A stretch of DNA of 64,000 nt from Sceloporus undulatus (Eukaryota > Chordata > Lepidosauria > Squamata > Phrynosomatidae): assembly GCF_019175285.1 (NCBI RefSeq), contig NC_056524.1, forward strand, positions 10,839,778 to 10,903,777, read 5' to 3'. This document shows positions 41,685-53,276 of the stretch, piece after piece. The notes under the pieces were generated by a model. It was not told the DNA's origin. It saw nothing but the letters and a program-made list of their open reading frames with translations, and made no database searches. A program made the translations under genes and the position numbers. Every line of letters starts with the position of its first letter. The first letter of the stretch is position 1.

Positions 41685-42070
41685 GAATTCATTTTACAAG
41701 AAAAGGAATTTTAATGAAATATTAGAAAGAACTTCCTGACAACAACAACAACAATAATAATATGATTTATTTATATCTTGCCTTTTCCCAAAGGACTGAA
41801 GGTGGGTTACAATAAGTACAAAATTAAATACATAAAAATTCACAAGGCAATACAATAAATCTGAATTAAATCCCTATCCCTATCCCTTACATAAATTAAC
41901 ATAGCACTATTAAAATTATATTAAACACTACATTAACAAACAAAATATTACATTAACAAACAGTAAGAGCCATTTGATGGTAGACTAGCCTATCTCACGA
42001 AGGTAGTGGATGCTTTTTTGCTGGAGGTTTCTCAATAGAGATTCGACAGCCCAGATGGCATACCCTCCAA
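41685..42070 (+). mobile_element. CR1 LINE 3' region split by an L2 tail
   Basis: 'aagaaaaggaattttaatga' to 'agaacttcctgaca' (41685-41745), then 'agtaagagccatttgatggt' to 'gagattcgacagcccag' (about 41965-42070). The two pieces join in the CR1 order FLT-VRA. Confidence 0.75.
41746..41966 (-). mobile_element. L2-type LINE 3' end inserted in CR1
   Basis: (AAC)n/(AAT)n then 'tttatttatatcttgccttt' and AT-rich UTR. The second example in this window, after 9129, of an L2 tail inside a CR1 3' end in antisense. Confidence 0.75.
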
Positions 42071-42074
42071 CAAT

Positions 42075-42500
42075 CCCAGTTTAGCAGGGATGGTCCTAGA
42101 TAATCCTCTCTTGCCCCACTTTCTCAGCTGCTTTTAAAATGCCCTGGCTTCTGGCTTCTCCTCCCATTTTTTCCCTTTGTCCTTGCTTTACTTCATCTGC
42201 TGCAAACTGAATTCTGAATCCAAAAGCAGTTTGCACTGCATTAAGTCAGCAGGAGAGAAGACAAAAAGGGGTAGGATTTTACTGTTTCCCGTAGGCTCAT
42301 CTGGGTCTTTTCTTTTTTTCAGGCTTTCCTAAATTCTGTATGTGAATCCCAAAGTTTCTTGGCTTGCAATAGTAGTTTTGTGTGTTTTCATCTTGATTAA
42401 TAACTTTGACTTCTTGGAGGTGCCTGGCTGCACTCTTTTGACCATCTCTTGATGCTACTTACCACCCTCATCCCAGCTTTCATCCATGAAATGTTGGAAG
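42075..42500 (+). mobile_element. Unc-E unclassified dispersed repeat
   Basis: 'cagctgcttttaaaatgccc', 'ctttgtccttgctttacttc', 'tgctgcaaactgaattctga' and 'catgaaatgttggaagatac', in the same order as the 8375 copy. Confidence 0.55.
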
Positions 42501-42549
42501 ATACTGGATGAGTTAATAATGGATTCCTGCATCATAGTGGATAGGACTA

Positions 42550-42775
42550 GCTGTCTATCCACATTGCAGAAATAAAGCTGACACGACTTTAACTGTCATG
42601 GTGCCATCCTGAAGAATCCTGGGATTTATAGTTTGGTGAGACATTCAGCCTGGTCTGTCAAAGAGCTCTGGTGCCTCACCAAACTACAAATCCTGGGATT
42701 CTGTAAGACAGTCATGGTAGTTAAGGTGGTGTCAAACAGCTTTATTTCTGCAGTGTGGATATACCTTAGAAGATG
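42550..42775. mobile_element. Pal-1 MITE, well preserved
   Basis: 'ctatccacattgcagaaata' facing 'atttctgcagtgtggatata', with arms containing 'gaatcctgggatttatagtt' and 'aaactacaaatcctgggatt'. Confidence 0.88.
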
Positions 42776-44039
42776 GCCCTTGCGGGTCCTTCTCTCTGAT
42801 TCTGGAATGGAGGAAATATTTGTACAAAAGCTTGGAAACCGCCAAATGCTGGTGTCATGGGGAAGGGAAACAGCCATCCAAGCAACCGCAGAGGGACAGA
42901 ACCCTGGAAGCTAAGCACTAGGGTTACCAAACTAAAAACTTGAGGGCTCCTGTCTTTTTAAGGGTTGTGTAAAAGAAAGAATGTCAGCAGGTATTGCTTG
43001 TTACCTGGTTATGTGACAACCAACACCTGCTGAAAATTCCCTCTTCCAAACAACACCATAAAAGGGTTGTGATAATAAGGAGCCCTTTCATTATTTGAGC
43101 CTTCCTCCTTGTTAACTAAGTGTTAAAATGTGGGAAGAGGCTCTGTTCCATTTTCATATGGCTCAGTGTCACAGAGTGATACCTTAGCAATTGCCCAAGA
43201 AGATGAGTAGTTGGCCAGGAGCACAAATCTTCGAGATGGTTCTAAGCAGAAGTCATAAAAAGCTGGGGAGGGACCACAAGAGATGTTTTTAAACAAAGGA
43301 ACATCTGGGGCAGGGACTCCATGTGAAGAGGCTGGTGGAGCCAAACCATGGAGTCCAGGTTCTTAGCTATCCCATGAACACCAAGGACTGTAAATCCCAT
43401 GTGAGTAAGATTAGGAAAATGTACTAGCTACTTGTGATAGGATATTTTGATTCTTTTCTTGATTTGGCTTAATTGATTTACTCTGTAACTTATACCTTCT
43501 ATCTGTGCCTAAAGGACAAAATGGTTCTTCATGTAAGATATATCTTTTTCCTATAGAATTTCCTTACTTAGAATAAAATTCTTTTCTTTGAAGTATTCCT
43601 TCTTTCACATTCCTATTTCACACACCTTTGCTTGGTTTCATCTCCACCCCATGGCTGAGGCAGAGGAGGAAAATTTCTGCAGCATCAGAGACAGAAAATA
43701 ACCCCAAAGTAACTTCCTACTGAGTTACTAGGGAAAAGGGGGTGTTGATTCATTAGGTGGTGGCAGCTCAGTTCGTTTAAGATGGTCTCAAGGGGTCCCA
43801 TCCAGATAAGGCAGAAGCAGGAAGACACAGAGATCTATCACATGGTGGCTTCACAGGGGTGAAGAGCTTTGTCCAGATTTTATTCTGGCAACTGATCACA
43901 GATAGCCTGAGGAGGGGGGAATTTTTCATTCCCAGAAAGAAAGAAAGAAAGAAAGAATCAGTCAATCAGGCTGAAAGTGGTTGAGCTTACTTACATGCTG
44001 ACTTACGAAGTCACCATTGATTCAGTGGTGAAACTAAAG
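42776..44039. other. mostly unassigned; possible LTR-type fossil
   Basis: No host gene. Roughly 43100-43745 shows AATAAA-containing, T-rich DNA followed by a 'ggtggcagctcagttcg' word that resembles the primer-binding area of some retroviral-type elements, so an old solo LTR fragment is possible but weakly supported. (AAAG)n lies at 43936-43956. Confidence 0.3.
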
Positions 44040-44262
44040 GGTGCTGCCACACTGTGGAATTAATATAGTTTGACACTGCTTCAATTGTCATTGTGCCATG
44101 CTATGGAATCCTGTGATTTGTAGTTTGCTGTGGTACCTGAGCATTCTGGCAGAGATGGCTAAATATTCACAAAACTACAATTCCCAGGATTCTATAGCAT
44201 TGAGCTATGCCAATTAAAGTGGTATCAAAGTGCATTAATTCTGCAGTGTAGATACAGCCTAA
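44040..44262. mobile_element. Pal-1 MITE
   Basis: 'gccacactgtggaattaata' facing 'attaattctgcagtgtagat'. Flanks 'ctaaag' and 'ctaaga' may be a worn duplication or part of the ends. Confidence 0.88.
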
Positions 44263-44589
44263 GAATATGGTTATGGTCCACAGCTAGAATGCTTTCGGTT
44301 AGTTTCAGCTGGAGGAGACCCATGGAATTACTTGTTGATACCTCACCATGCCATTATGTAGGTAAATCCCATTAATTTAATGGGTCCAATCTGGATGGGA
44401 CTAACAAAAATGATTGAGGCCAATGTTGTCCTATGCTAGGGTGAGCAATTGTTAGAGGTTAGGGGGCTATAGAGCCCCTCCCCCCGAGGACTTTGGAGAG
44501 CTGAACACACCCACAAATGCCCCAAATGCCCTCTAGGTGGTGTGAGGGGGCATTTTGTACACATTTATGTCCCTGGAAATTACAAATGA

Positions 44590-44812
44590 TTGATGTTGTG
44601 TGCCTTCAAGTCATTTCTGATTTATGGCAACCCAAAGGGGTTTTCTTGGCAAGGTTTGTTCAGAATGGGTTTGCCCTTGTCTTCCTCTCAGGCTGAGAGA
44701 GGGTAACTTATCAAGATCACCCAGTCAGTTTTCATGGCTGAATAGGTATTTGAACCCTGGTCACCAGAGTCATAGAGAAGGGCTCAAATCACCACATCAC
44801 ACTGGCTCAAGC
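44590..44812 (-). mobile_element. SINE-A
   Basis: 'gttgtgtgccttcaagtcat' through 'aagatcacccagtcagtttt' to 'ggctcaaatcaccacatcac'. Confidence 0.87.
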
Positions 44813-44814
44813 AA

Positions 44815-45335
44815 TGTTGTTATTGTTAACTGCCTTCAAGTCAACTTTGACCCCATGGATGAGATGCCTCCAAAACCCTCTGCATTGTTTCTTCATGCTC
44901 TTCATGCTCCTAACCTTAGTCTCCTTGATTGAGTTTATCCATCTGGTATGCGGTCTACCTCCTTTTCTCCTACCCTCTACTTTTCCAAGCGTTATTGACT
45001 TCTCCAATAATTCATGCCTTCTCTTGATGTGGCTGAAGTACAACAGCCTCAATTTGATCATCTTGGCTTCCAAGGAGAGTTCAGGATTGATTTGTTCAAG
45101 GACCCATTGGTTTGTCTTTCTGGTCATCCACAGTATCCTCAGCGCTCTTCTCCAGCATCACATCTCAATGGAGTTGATTTTTTTCTTTCTTCACTCTCCA
45201 GGTCTTGCATCCATACATGGTGATGAGAAATACGATGGTTTGGACCATCCTTACTTTAGTATTCAGTATTACATCTTTGCTTTTTTATGATCTTGTCTAG
45301 TTTTTTCATAACTGCCTTTTGATGATTGATACAAG
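44815..45335 (-). mobile_element. BovB (RTE) LINE 3' end
   Basis: The minus translation reads 'RKTNQWVLEQINPELSLEAK' and 'KSITLGKVEGRRKGGRPHTR' then the (AAC)n-type tail. It abuts a SINE-A whose own tail is BovB-like. Confidence 0.9.
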
Positions 45336-46380
45336 GTACTGAAAATCTTTCAAGCAATACCTACTGAAATTCTCTCTTCTACGCAACCATTAAAGATAAA
45401 GGAGCCATCTCTAGTTTCACCTTAGGTAAGACCATCCCATAGATGGGGCTCACATGGCTTCAAAATGCATTGTATCTGTGGGTCTTCTTTGCACAGCAGA
45501 AAGAGGCTTCTCTCTCTCGGCTTGTCAAGTCGTGTTTCATTCAACTGGGATTTCTGAAAAGCATTCAATTGCTGTTTGTTTGTTTTCTTACCGACTGGGA
45601 TGTGGTTCCCACCACCGCCAGATACCACCGCCTCCTTTTCAACACCCTCTTTGCAGAAGTGGGAGCCCTTGGGAAGAGTTAATAAACAGACAACTTTAAA
45701 CAAACTTATTGACCAAAAAAAGAGGGTGGGAAGAGGCAAGGGAATGGGAGGGGGAGTATGGGAACCTGAAGGAAAGAATCTTGCATCAAATGTGGTACTA
45801 AAAAGGGAGAGAGAGAATAAAACAGACCCAGAAAAGGCTACCTAGCTAGTGTTGGACAGCTAATAAACTAATAATCATAATAATAGCCATAATGAGTCCA
45901 GCACTGACATTAACCTCTCAGAACATATTTGCATTTCTGTTGGACAATTGGAAAATACAGATAAAACCAGCTTTATTTTTTCCCCCAGGAAATTCAGGAA
46001 TATCTCCCACAACATCTGTGCCGATACACAAAAGAGAAAATAAACACTGTGCCAGCATGCCTGTGCCAAAGCCAGGCCGGCACAGTGGTAATGTCAGAAC
46101 AATGTGGCTGCGTGCATGTGTGTGCATGCGCATGTGTGATGCTCCCTCTCTCTCTCATCTTTTATCTCTTGATCCTGCCAACAACGAAAGCGGCAGAAGC
46201 CCAAAATGGCAGCGGCTTCCAGTCCTTTTTGAAAGGGCTGCGAGAACAAACAAAGTTGCCAGCAAATTATTTCCAAGCCACAGATCTGGGGAAAGGCCTA
46301 AAGTTTTGATCTCCCAGATTTCCTTGTGCTCTTTTCTTTGGATGAAGGGGATCGTCTTCATCTGGTCTAACATTTGATGT
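45336..46380. other. unassigned; includes a repeat-free stretch
   Basis: 45880-46380 lacks repeats apart from a short GT-rich run. The longest open frame (about 160 codons from 45892) has no domain. No gene is called. Confidence 0.45.
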
Positions 46381-46381
46381 G

Positions 46382-46480
46382 TGGCCAAGCAAGATCAGAG
46401 TGTGAGCAAGATGGTAATAGTTATTAAAGAGAAAGACCTTGCAAGCTAGGAGAGACTGCAGTGGTTTGCTTTTGCCTGAG
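46382..46480. mobile_element. unclassified repeat fragment
   Basis: 'caagctaggagagactgcag' and 'tggtttgcttttgcctgagc' pair with the 26886-27015 copy. Confidence 0.45.
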
Positions 46481-46584
46481 CCTATTGGGAAGGGTAACAC
46501 CCCCAAACCCTCCTTTCTTCTCTCTTTGCTGTTTAAATGCAAACATTTTAAGGGAAAAGAGTGCAGGCTTTTTATAACCATGGC

Positions 46585-46790
46585 AGGGTGGCTTTTATAT
46601 GGGATATGGGTTTTAGAGTGTGTTTTTAACTATTGTATGCTTTTTAATCTTAATTTTATACTGTTTTAACTAGGTTATTTTGTTGTTTAAAAAAATATTT
46701 TTAACGTGTTTTTATCTTGTGAGCCACCTTGGGTCCCTTCTTGGGAGAAAGGTGGCTTAAAAATGAAATAATAAATAGATAAAAGTACTT
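46585..46790 (+). mobile_element. L2-type LINE 3' tail
   Basis: T-rich UTR, then 'gtgagccaccttgggtccc', 'gagaaaggtggcttaaaaat' and an AATAAATA tail. Confidence 0.75.
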
Positions 46791-46794
46791 GTGC

Positions 46795-46975
46795 ACTTTG
46801 AACTCAGTATGCAGCAACTGGAGTAAGCTGAGGATAAAGGGGATAATTAGTGTGTGTGTGTGAGGGGGGGGGGTAAACTGGGACATTTTAACAGCAGCCC
46901 AAAAAGTGAGAGTACAGAGGATCAATTGGGACTGTCCCTGTCAAATTGGAACAGTTGGAAGGGCATGCATCTTTA
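46795..46975 (-). mobile_element. Unc-E fragment
   Basis: 'taaactgggacattttaaca' and 'aattggaacagttggaaggg' match 27118-27255. A G9 run and (TG)n lie within. Confidence 0.5.
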
Positions 46976-47204
46976 TATTTAGAGTGTTTTTTTTTTAATT
47001 AAGTACCATAATGCAATGATCTGAATTCCATTGATAGTCCTAAGTACAATAGATTCAATAAATCAATGGGCTTTACCTATATGTTAACTCATCATTCATC
47101 ATTCAATAATTCTATCTAGTTCAGGGTAACCAATAGGATTCAGGCTGATGTCTCTCCACCTATGCAGGGACGGGCAAAATGTGATTATAAGCCCCCATGA
47201 AGTC

Positions 47205-47632
47205 CCATAAGGCCATGGCTCAATGCTATGGAGTTCTGGGATTTTTAGTTTTATGAGATAAAGTCAGCCCTCCTTATTCACAGATTTTTTTTATCCACGG
47301 ATTCAAGCATTCACAGCTTGAAAATATTCAGAAAAAGCATGAATTCCAAATAGCAAATTTTGATTTTTCATTTTATATAATAGACACCATTTTGTTATGT
47401 CATTGGATTGAATGGGACTTGAACATCCACAGATGTTGTTATCCATGGGGGGGGGGGGATGTCTTGGAACGAAAACCCAGCAGATAACAAAGGCTCACTA
47501 TATTTAACTTTTTCTGTTGGAGAGCTCTGGTACCACAACAACTACAAATCCTGTTGCACAGGATGGAACCATGACAGTTAAAGAGGCATCAAACTGTATT
47601 AAATTGCAGTGTGGCAACAGCCATAGTCTGAC
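47205..47632. mobile_element. Pal-1 MITE split by a Tigger-like MITE
   Basis: Left arm 'caatgctatggagttctggg' to 'ttatgagata'; right arm 'ctttttctgttggagagctc' to 'gcagtgtggcaac'. The Tigger-like insertion occupies 47261-47498. Confidence 0.82.
47261..47498. mobile_element. Tigger/pogo-like MITE inside Pal-1
   Basis: Left end AAGTCAGCCCTCCTTATTCA, right end 'acaaaggctcact', TA on both sides. The core 'acggattcaagcattcacag' is shared with 57991 and 60897. Confidence 0.82.
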
Positions 47633-48267
47633 ACTGGAACCACTAAACCAGGCTTGCTCTTGGTGAAATTTACTCCCTAGTAAGCCTGCTCAGTAGGTTT
47701 ATTCACTGAATGCCATTCACTGAAATTGGTGAGATTTGCTCAGGATCAGACCAGGGATAGAAAACAGGATTTAGGGGGTGCCTTACTTTTTGAGAAGACA
47801 AAAGGATCTTAAAAGCAGAATGAGAGGCAGGCATGGCAACAGGGATCTTTCTTTCAAGGCAGCCCACCAGCTCTCTGTGGTGTTACTGCAAAAGGAGACG
47901 AGGAGATAGGACCCGTAAGAAACACAACAAAAGGGCTGGTTTCTCTGGAAACATGGCTCTAGAAGATAAGTTGGGCCGCAGTTAAAAGAACAGGGGGAGC
48001 GGAGGGGAACAAGAGAAGTGTCAAAACATTTGGATGACTGGGACATTTATCCATAGTGTCAGGGAGAGGAACCGAGGAGCCCATTGCCAAATGCCTATTG
48101 CTCCATTGCTGCCGATCTGGCTAAGAGGCTGCAAGTGAGCACAGAGACACCAGAAATGTTTTTAATGGTGGGGTTTAAAATTGATAGGCTGATTGTTTTT
48201 AATTTTGTTTGATTGCATGTGGAGGAAAATTAGGTTCCCCAGATATTATCACTGAAACATCACTGAA
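47633..48267. other. unassigned sequence
   Basis: No gene or named repeat. An open minus-strand frame (about 87 codons) lacks any signature. Confidence 0.45.
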
Positions 48268-48417
48268 ACAGTGTGTTGCAGTCTTCTTTGGAGGTTTTTA
48301 AACAGAGGCTGGATGGCTAGCTGTTGGGTGTCCTTTGATTCTGCATTCCTGCATGGCAGAATGGGGTTGGACTGCATGGCCCTTGGAGTCTCTTCCAGTT
48401 TTATTATTCTATGAGAA
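48268..48417 (+). mobile_element. CR1 LINE 3' end
   Basis: 'ttctttggaggtttttaaac' to 'ccagttttattattctatga'. UTR and tail plus the last 20 codons of ORF2. Confidence 0.85.
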
Positions 48418-49015
48418 AAGCCATCCTGTTCTGTAGTTACAAGACTGTAAGCTGGACTTAGGATCTTGCAACTACTGGGTATTCACATTTAGTTAATGAC
48501 TAAACGTGATCCCCTCCCAAAACAAAACTTCCTTGTCAGCCTGTTGTGTTTCTATTTCAGCATGTTTTAAACATGCTTTCAAAACTGTTTTATCCTATCC
48601 TTTTACACCAGAATTGTACATGCCTATAACTTTGAACCTAAAGAGAAACAATGAACAAAAGTTCTGGAGAGTATTATTTAGTTAGTGCAGCAAGAATATC
48701 CTTAGCAAGGAAATGGAAGGATGACAATACACCCCTTATAGATGACTGGATTCAGAAAATTCATGAAATGGGAGAAATGAATACTCTAGCTAGAAGCAAG
48801 TAGGTCACCCAGGTCATGTCCATATGGCCCAGGATACTCTGGGAGCAGCCTGGAGTATCCTGGCCCTTGGGTTGCCCCAATCTCCCCTCCATACCTGGGG
48901 CCCTCCATTCTTCTGTTCACATGCATGTCCCAATATGCCGCCATGCACAGAGATGCTCACTCTCAACTCAGAACCTAGTCAGTGCTATCACTAGTGGTAT
49001 CACTAGGGTCCAAAG
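48418..49015. other. unassigned sequence
   Basis: No gene. Contains CACTAG words next to the following element. Confidence 0.45.
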
Positions 49016-49599
49016 CAGTGGTGTCACTAGGGTTTGTGTCACACAGTGCGGGAACTCATGGTGTCATTCCCCCCTCCTCCCATTTCGCACCATACAGAAT
49101 CCTTAGTAATGCTTTTTGGCACTTATGTCACTCATAAATCGTAATTCCCATATACCACTGAATGCAATGCTAATATTTGTGATGTAAGCAACTAGCAAAA
49201 TTAAAAGTGTATCTTCAAATTACAATTTCATATGTACAACCTAAAAGTATTTATATATACATAGTGAATATTTGGCTAAAATGTGATGTTTTTAAAGAAC
49301 ATTTTAAAAGAATTAAAAAATCAAAATTTTCAAAAAATTAATGTTTTGAAAATAAAATTTTGAAATTTGAAATTTTAATTTTAAAACATTCTGGGGTCTC
49401 TCCTTTCTCCTCCCACTGAGCTTCATCCTACTCCCACCATCTCTTAAAGAATTTTAAAGGGAAGCAGATGAATGTCACAGCCCATTTCTGCAAAAAGGTA
49501 CCGGTAGGTATTTGAGAAGCAGTGGTGACAAAGATCCCTTAAGGTGTCACCTGGTGTGGGCCGAACACCCCCCCCCCGCACCCCCTAGTGATGCCACTG
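49016..49599. mobile_element. hAT-like non-autonomous element
   Basis: Ends CAGTGGTGTCACTAGGG and, reverse-complemented, CAGTGGCATCACTAGGGGG. The 584-bp interior is AT-rich with a self-complementary TTTTGAAATTTGAAATTT stretch near 49350-49385 and no open frame. CAGTGG ends suggest hAT. No 8-bp duplication can be seen. Confidence 0.65.
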
Positions 49600-49764
49600 C
49601 ACCCAGTGTCGATTACATGAGTGGGTGCCTCAGTCTGACCTCAGCGTGAACAAGTTGCCCCCATCACCGCACTGGGCAGCACACCAGGATGCGTTTTAAA
49701 TAACCACAGTTTCAGAACAGAGGGCTCTAGATTTTCCAGGAAGATCCAGAGCAAAGGGTATTTC

Positions 49765-49962
49765 AATCCATGTGTGGCATAGTGGTTTGAGTGTTGGACT
49801 ACAACTCTGGAGACCAGCATTTGATTCCCAGCTCTGCCATGAAACCCACAGAGGAAGGCAAGGGCAAACCTCCTGTGAACAAATCTTGCCAGGAAAACCC
49901 TGTGATAGGGGTGCCATAAGTCGGAAATGACTTGAAGGCACACAACAGCAACAACAAAAGGG
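49765..49962 (+). mobile_element. SINE-A
   Basis: 'gtggcatagtggtttgagtg' to 'cacacaacagcaacaacaaa', with a deletion in the body. Confidence 0.88.
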
Positions 49963-51267
49963 TGCCCTGAGTTTGGCACAGAACAGGCCAAATGTTGTCC
50001 ATACTGTTCACACCAGACTTGGGGATTGGATCCCGCATAATCCAAACTCTCTTTCGAGAAGATGGGGTGGCCATTTTATTTGGGCCCTATACCTTATCCT
50101 ATTCCCTTAATTCAGTGATAAGTAAAAAAAAAACCAATCCCCTCATTTCATCTTGCGCTGGAAACAGTCCCTTTAGCTAAGATTTCTCTCTTAATTTCCA
50201 AACAGGAAAATATGTTTCCAAACAGGAAAATATGTTTTCTCTCGAGAAGCTGTGAGCAACTCCACTTGGTACTTAACGCATAAAGCTTAATGTCGTCACC
50301 GGGAACCATTCCAAGTTCTTTTTTGGAAACTTCAGGGCCTGAGACAATCTTGAAATGGCAACTCAAGGTCCAGCAGTTGTTAAAAGCCGCAAATTGGCCA
50401 TCCTAACCCCAGGGCTTGCTTTCACTTTTCTTTTCAATGCACCCAGTTATATTGCTGGGAAAACTTCTTCCCACGCTGTGGGAGAAGCAGGAGGGGAAAG
50501 ATTTACACCATTGACTGGAGATTAATTTAAAATGATCATGGGGTGCCTAGAGACCAGTCTCACCCACCCCTCCTTCTCCATGGGTGACTCTCGTTCCTTC
50601 AGCCGTACATGGACAAGGCCCTAAGGCACCTGTTGGCTTGCCTCCACATCCTCCCAAAATTCTTGATATCTCATTTCCACAATTGACAAGAACAAAATTG
50701 CCGAAGAAGAGGTATGCATCCTTTTCTCTCTTTTTTCCCCCCTTCACCTCCTTATTAGCTCCTAATTCAAGTTCCCACTGAGTACGAGCCACTGGTTATC
50801 CCCTTAGCTTGGTTGCTTGATTTGGCTTTCCTTTCTCTGTCCAAGTTCCCCACTGTTAGTTGATAGCATTAATAATATGAGCAGCAGGACATTGTAGACA
50901 TTTGAGGCCCGACCGGCCAGAATTGTTCTCGAGTGGCATCAGGTCTTTTCTGTAAATTACTCGGTGACCTAGGATTTCGGCAGGTTACCACTATAACTCA
51001 AGCACCTCAGTTTATTAAGTATATACCTCCCACTGCCTCAATGTTTAGTGATCTATTTTGACATTAAGAGAAGACTGTTTCAACCATGGAGGAAAGAAGA
51101 TGCAGGGCACATCCCAAAAGTTGTGGCTTCTAAGGGTGCCAAGCATTATATTTGAACATGAGCATTATACATGAACTCAAGAGATGCTGTGTTACATAGA
51201 AATGGCTCCATTTGATTCGAAAGTGAAGGACCGACTTGTGCTGGTTGTGGGGCTTTGAGAAGTTATA
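49963..51267. other. repeat-free island, candidate conserved non-coding element
   Basis: 1.3 kb without named repeats. An exact 20-bp tandem duplication (TTTCCAAACAGGAAAATATG) lies at 50195-50234. No gene; the open frames are short. Confidence 0.33.
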
Positions 51268-51350
51268 TGTATGGACTACCACTCCCAGAGTTCCCCATGG
51301 GAATGGCTGGGGGCTTCTGTGAGTTGTATCCAATTTGTCAGCTGTTTCCA
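51268..51350. mobile_element. Pal-4 small palindromic repeat
   Basis: 'ggactaccactcccagagtt' facing 'ggcttctgtgagttgta'. Confidence 0.5.
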
Positions 51351-51399
51351 CATTTAGATGTTTGGTAATGCAGTGACTATAAGTGCATCTCCACTGTAG

Positions 51400-51545
51400 A
51401 AATGTTTTAATTGTTGCAAGTTGCCTTGATTCCCAAACTGGGACTCCTCATGAATAACTTTTGCCATCTTGGCCACGTTCTGCTGTTATTCAGCTACATG
51501 TGTCCCAGTTTTTATCTATGAAATGTTGGAGGGCATAAAAATAAT
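51400..51545 (+). mobile_element. Unc-E fragment
   Basis: 'ttgttgcaagttgccttgat', 'gtcccagtttttatctatga' and 'aatgttggagggcata' follow the family order. Confidence 0.4.
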
Positions 51546-51595
51546 GCCTAACTTGTCAGGGATGATGGGAGTTGTGGCTCTTCACCTGGCCTGGA

Positions 51596-52185
51596 ACTCA
51601 CCACCTGGTTGTGCACCACGCTGACCAGTTTTGGCCAGTTGTTATATCTTTGCAAGAGTTGCAGAGAACAAGCTGAAGACCCCGACAAACTCTCCAAGCC
51701 TTCTCACTCTTGCTTCCACAGAAGTCTTCACCCTTCTTCACCAGGGTCCTGCTGGTCCTTGTAGCTTCACCCAAGACGCCAGACAACTCAGTAGTCTTAT
51801 ATAAAAGATCTACTTTATTCTACTATATACACAGCTCCAAACAACACTCAACTCCTCACTCTCCACTCCACTCTACAATCCACTACTATCCACTCTACTA
51901 CCCACACAACAATCCACTACTACCCACAACTACAACCCACAATTAATGATTTCATCATCTTAGCCTTGACCACTTAACAATTGTCAGGTGTGTCCAATTA
52001 TCCACTTTGCAATTCTTGTCCTTGGCATTCAGGACTTGTTAATTGTCTTACCATTCACACCTGTGTGGTTCTCCATTGGCTTCTGCTGAGTCACTCTGAC
52101 TCTCACATACTAGTTTTTATTTCTCTTACTGTATGTCCCATGTTGCTTTTTCCTTAACATAACTATTTTAGGGTACCAGAGTTTC
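51596..52185 (-). mobile_element. possible solo LTR fossil
   Basis: On the minus strand this stretch has a TATATAGTAGAATAAAG-type promoter and poly(A)-like core, a repetitive upstream part built on GTAGTGGAT words, and a downstream part resembling R-U5. No internal coding region is attached. The family cannot be assigned (a retroviral or Gypsy-type LTR is possible), and the ends are approximate. Confidence 0.35.
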
Positions 52186-52514
52186 TCCAACTGGTAAATA
52201 AATGTTAATGAGAGCCCACAAGCTGAATGCTCCAGCCACTATCATCTGCTGAAGATGTAAATCTTCAACTATACTTCATCTTCATATGTGGAGAATAATT
52301 ATGGTAGTCTTCTCCACTACTGTGGAAGAAAAAAATAATATTCTTCAGAAGAGGGAAAACAAGATGATAAATGATCTGGGTACCAAACTCTATGATGAAT
52401 GGTGTAGGGAGTTAGATACATTGATCCTGGTGAAGATTCAGAGGTGATATAGTCATCCTCATTTTGGGGGGATATTAACGGGATAAATTCCCAATCTCTT
52501 TCATGTGATAAATG
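52186..52514. other. unassigned sequence
   Basis: No gene or named repeat. It ends in the left copy of the target duplication of the next element. Confidence 0.5.
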
Positions 52515-52532
52515 CCATAGACCAAATTAATA

Positions 52533-53258
52533 ATAATAATAAATAATAATAAAAGTTTTATTTTTATACCGCCCTTCTTACAATCAGGGCGGTGTACAGC
52601 ATATCAAACAATCACAAATTACAAATACAATAAAAGTGCAATTAAAACCCACATTAAAACCCACTCTGGCCAGCTTGCCACTGCTGTCAGAGGGGGGGGA
52701 GACTAGTTGGAACTTGTGTCAGGGAATGCTAACTGAAACAGGAAGGTCTTTAATTCCTTCCTGAACTGGGCCAGGGAGGTGGCCGAGCGGAGATCTATGG
52801 GCAGCGTATTCCAGAGGGTCGGGGCCGAGATGGTAAACGTCCTCCTCAATGTGGAGGCTAATCTTGCCCCTGGGACCCTCAATAGTTGCTGCCCAGATGT
52901 TCTGAGGGAGCGGGGCAGATTGTATGGGGAGAGACGGTCCTCTAGGTATCCTGGGCCCAAGCCATGTAGGGCTTTATAGGTTATAACCAACACCTTGTAT
53001 TGCGCCCGGAAGCGAATAGGCAGCCAATGCAGATCTTTAAGTACAGGTGTTATATGGCTGGCCCTGGATGTACCAGTGACCAGTCTGGCTGCCATATTCT
53101 GTACCATTTGTAGCTTCCGGGTATGGTACAAGGGTTGCCCCATGTAGAGCGCATTGCAGAAGTCCAATCAAGAGGTTACCAGAGCATGTACTACCGTTTC
53201 AAGGTCCCTCTGGCCCAGGTATGGGCGCAGCTGGCGGATAAGCCAAAGCTGATAAACT
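52533..53258 (-). mobile_element. L2-type LINE, recent copy with long target duplication
   Basis: (AAT)n tail and 'tttatttttataccgccctt' at the left, then a 3' UTR and an RT C-terminal segment open for about 154 codons on the minus strand: LDFCNALYMGQPLYHTRKLQ, ITPVLKDLHWLPIRFRAQYK, APTLWNTLPIDLRSATSLAQ. One in-frame stop just upstream separates it from LIRQLRPYLGQRDLETVVHA. An exact 18-bp repeat, CCATAGACCAAATTAATA, flanks the copy (52515-52532 and 53259-53276). It extends to about 27 bp with two mismatches. 5' truncated. Confidence 0.92.
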
Positions 53259-53276
53259 CCATAGACCAAATTAATA

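Noticed and set aside
45892-46377. Open frame of about 160 codons
   Set aside because: No homology that I recognise and no gene-like context. The composition is ordinary for non-coding DNA.
51596-52185. Complete retroviral-type element
   Set aside because: Only an LTR-like stretch is visible. No internal region or second LTR was recognised in the window.
52703-53167. Host gene with an RT-like domain
   Set aside because: It is the C-terminal part of an L2-type LINE with its own tail and target duplication.
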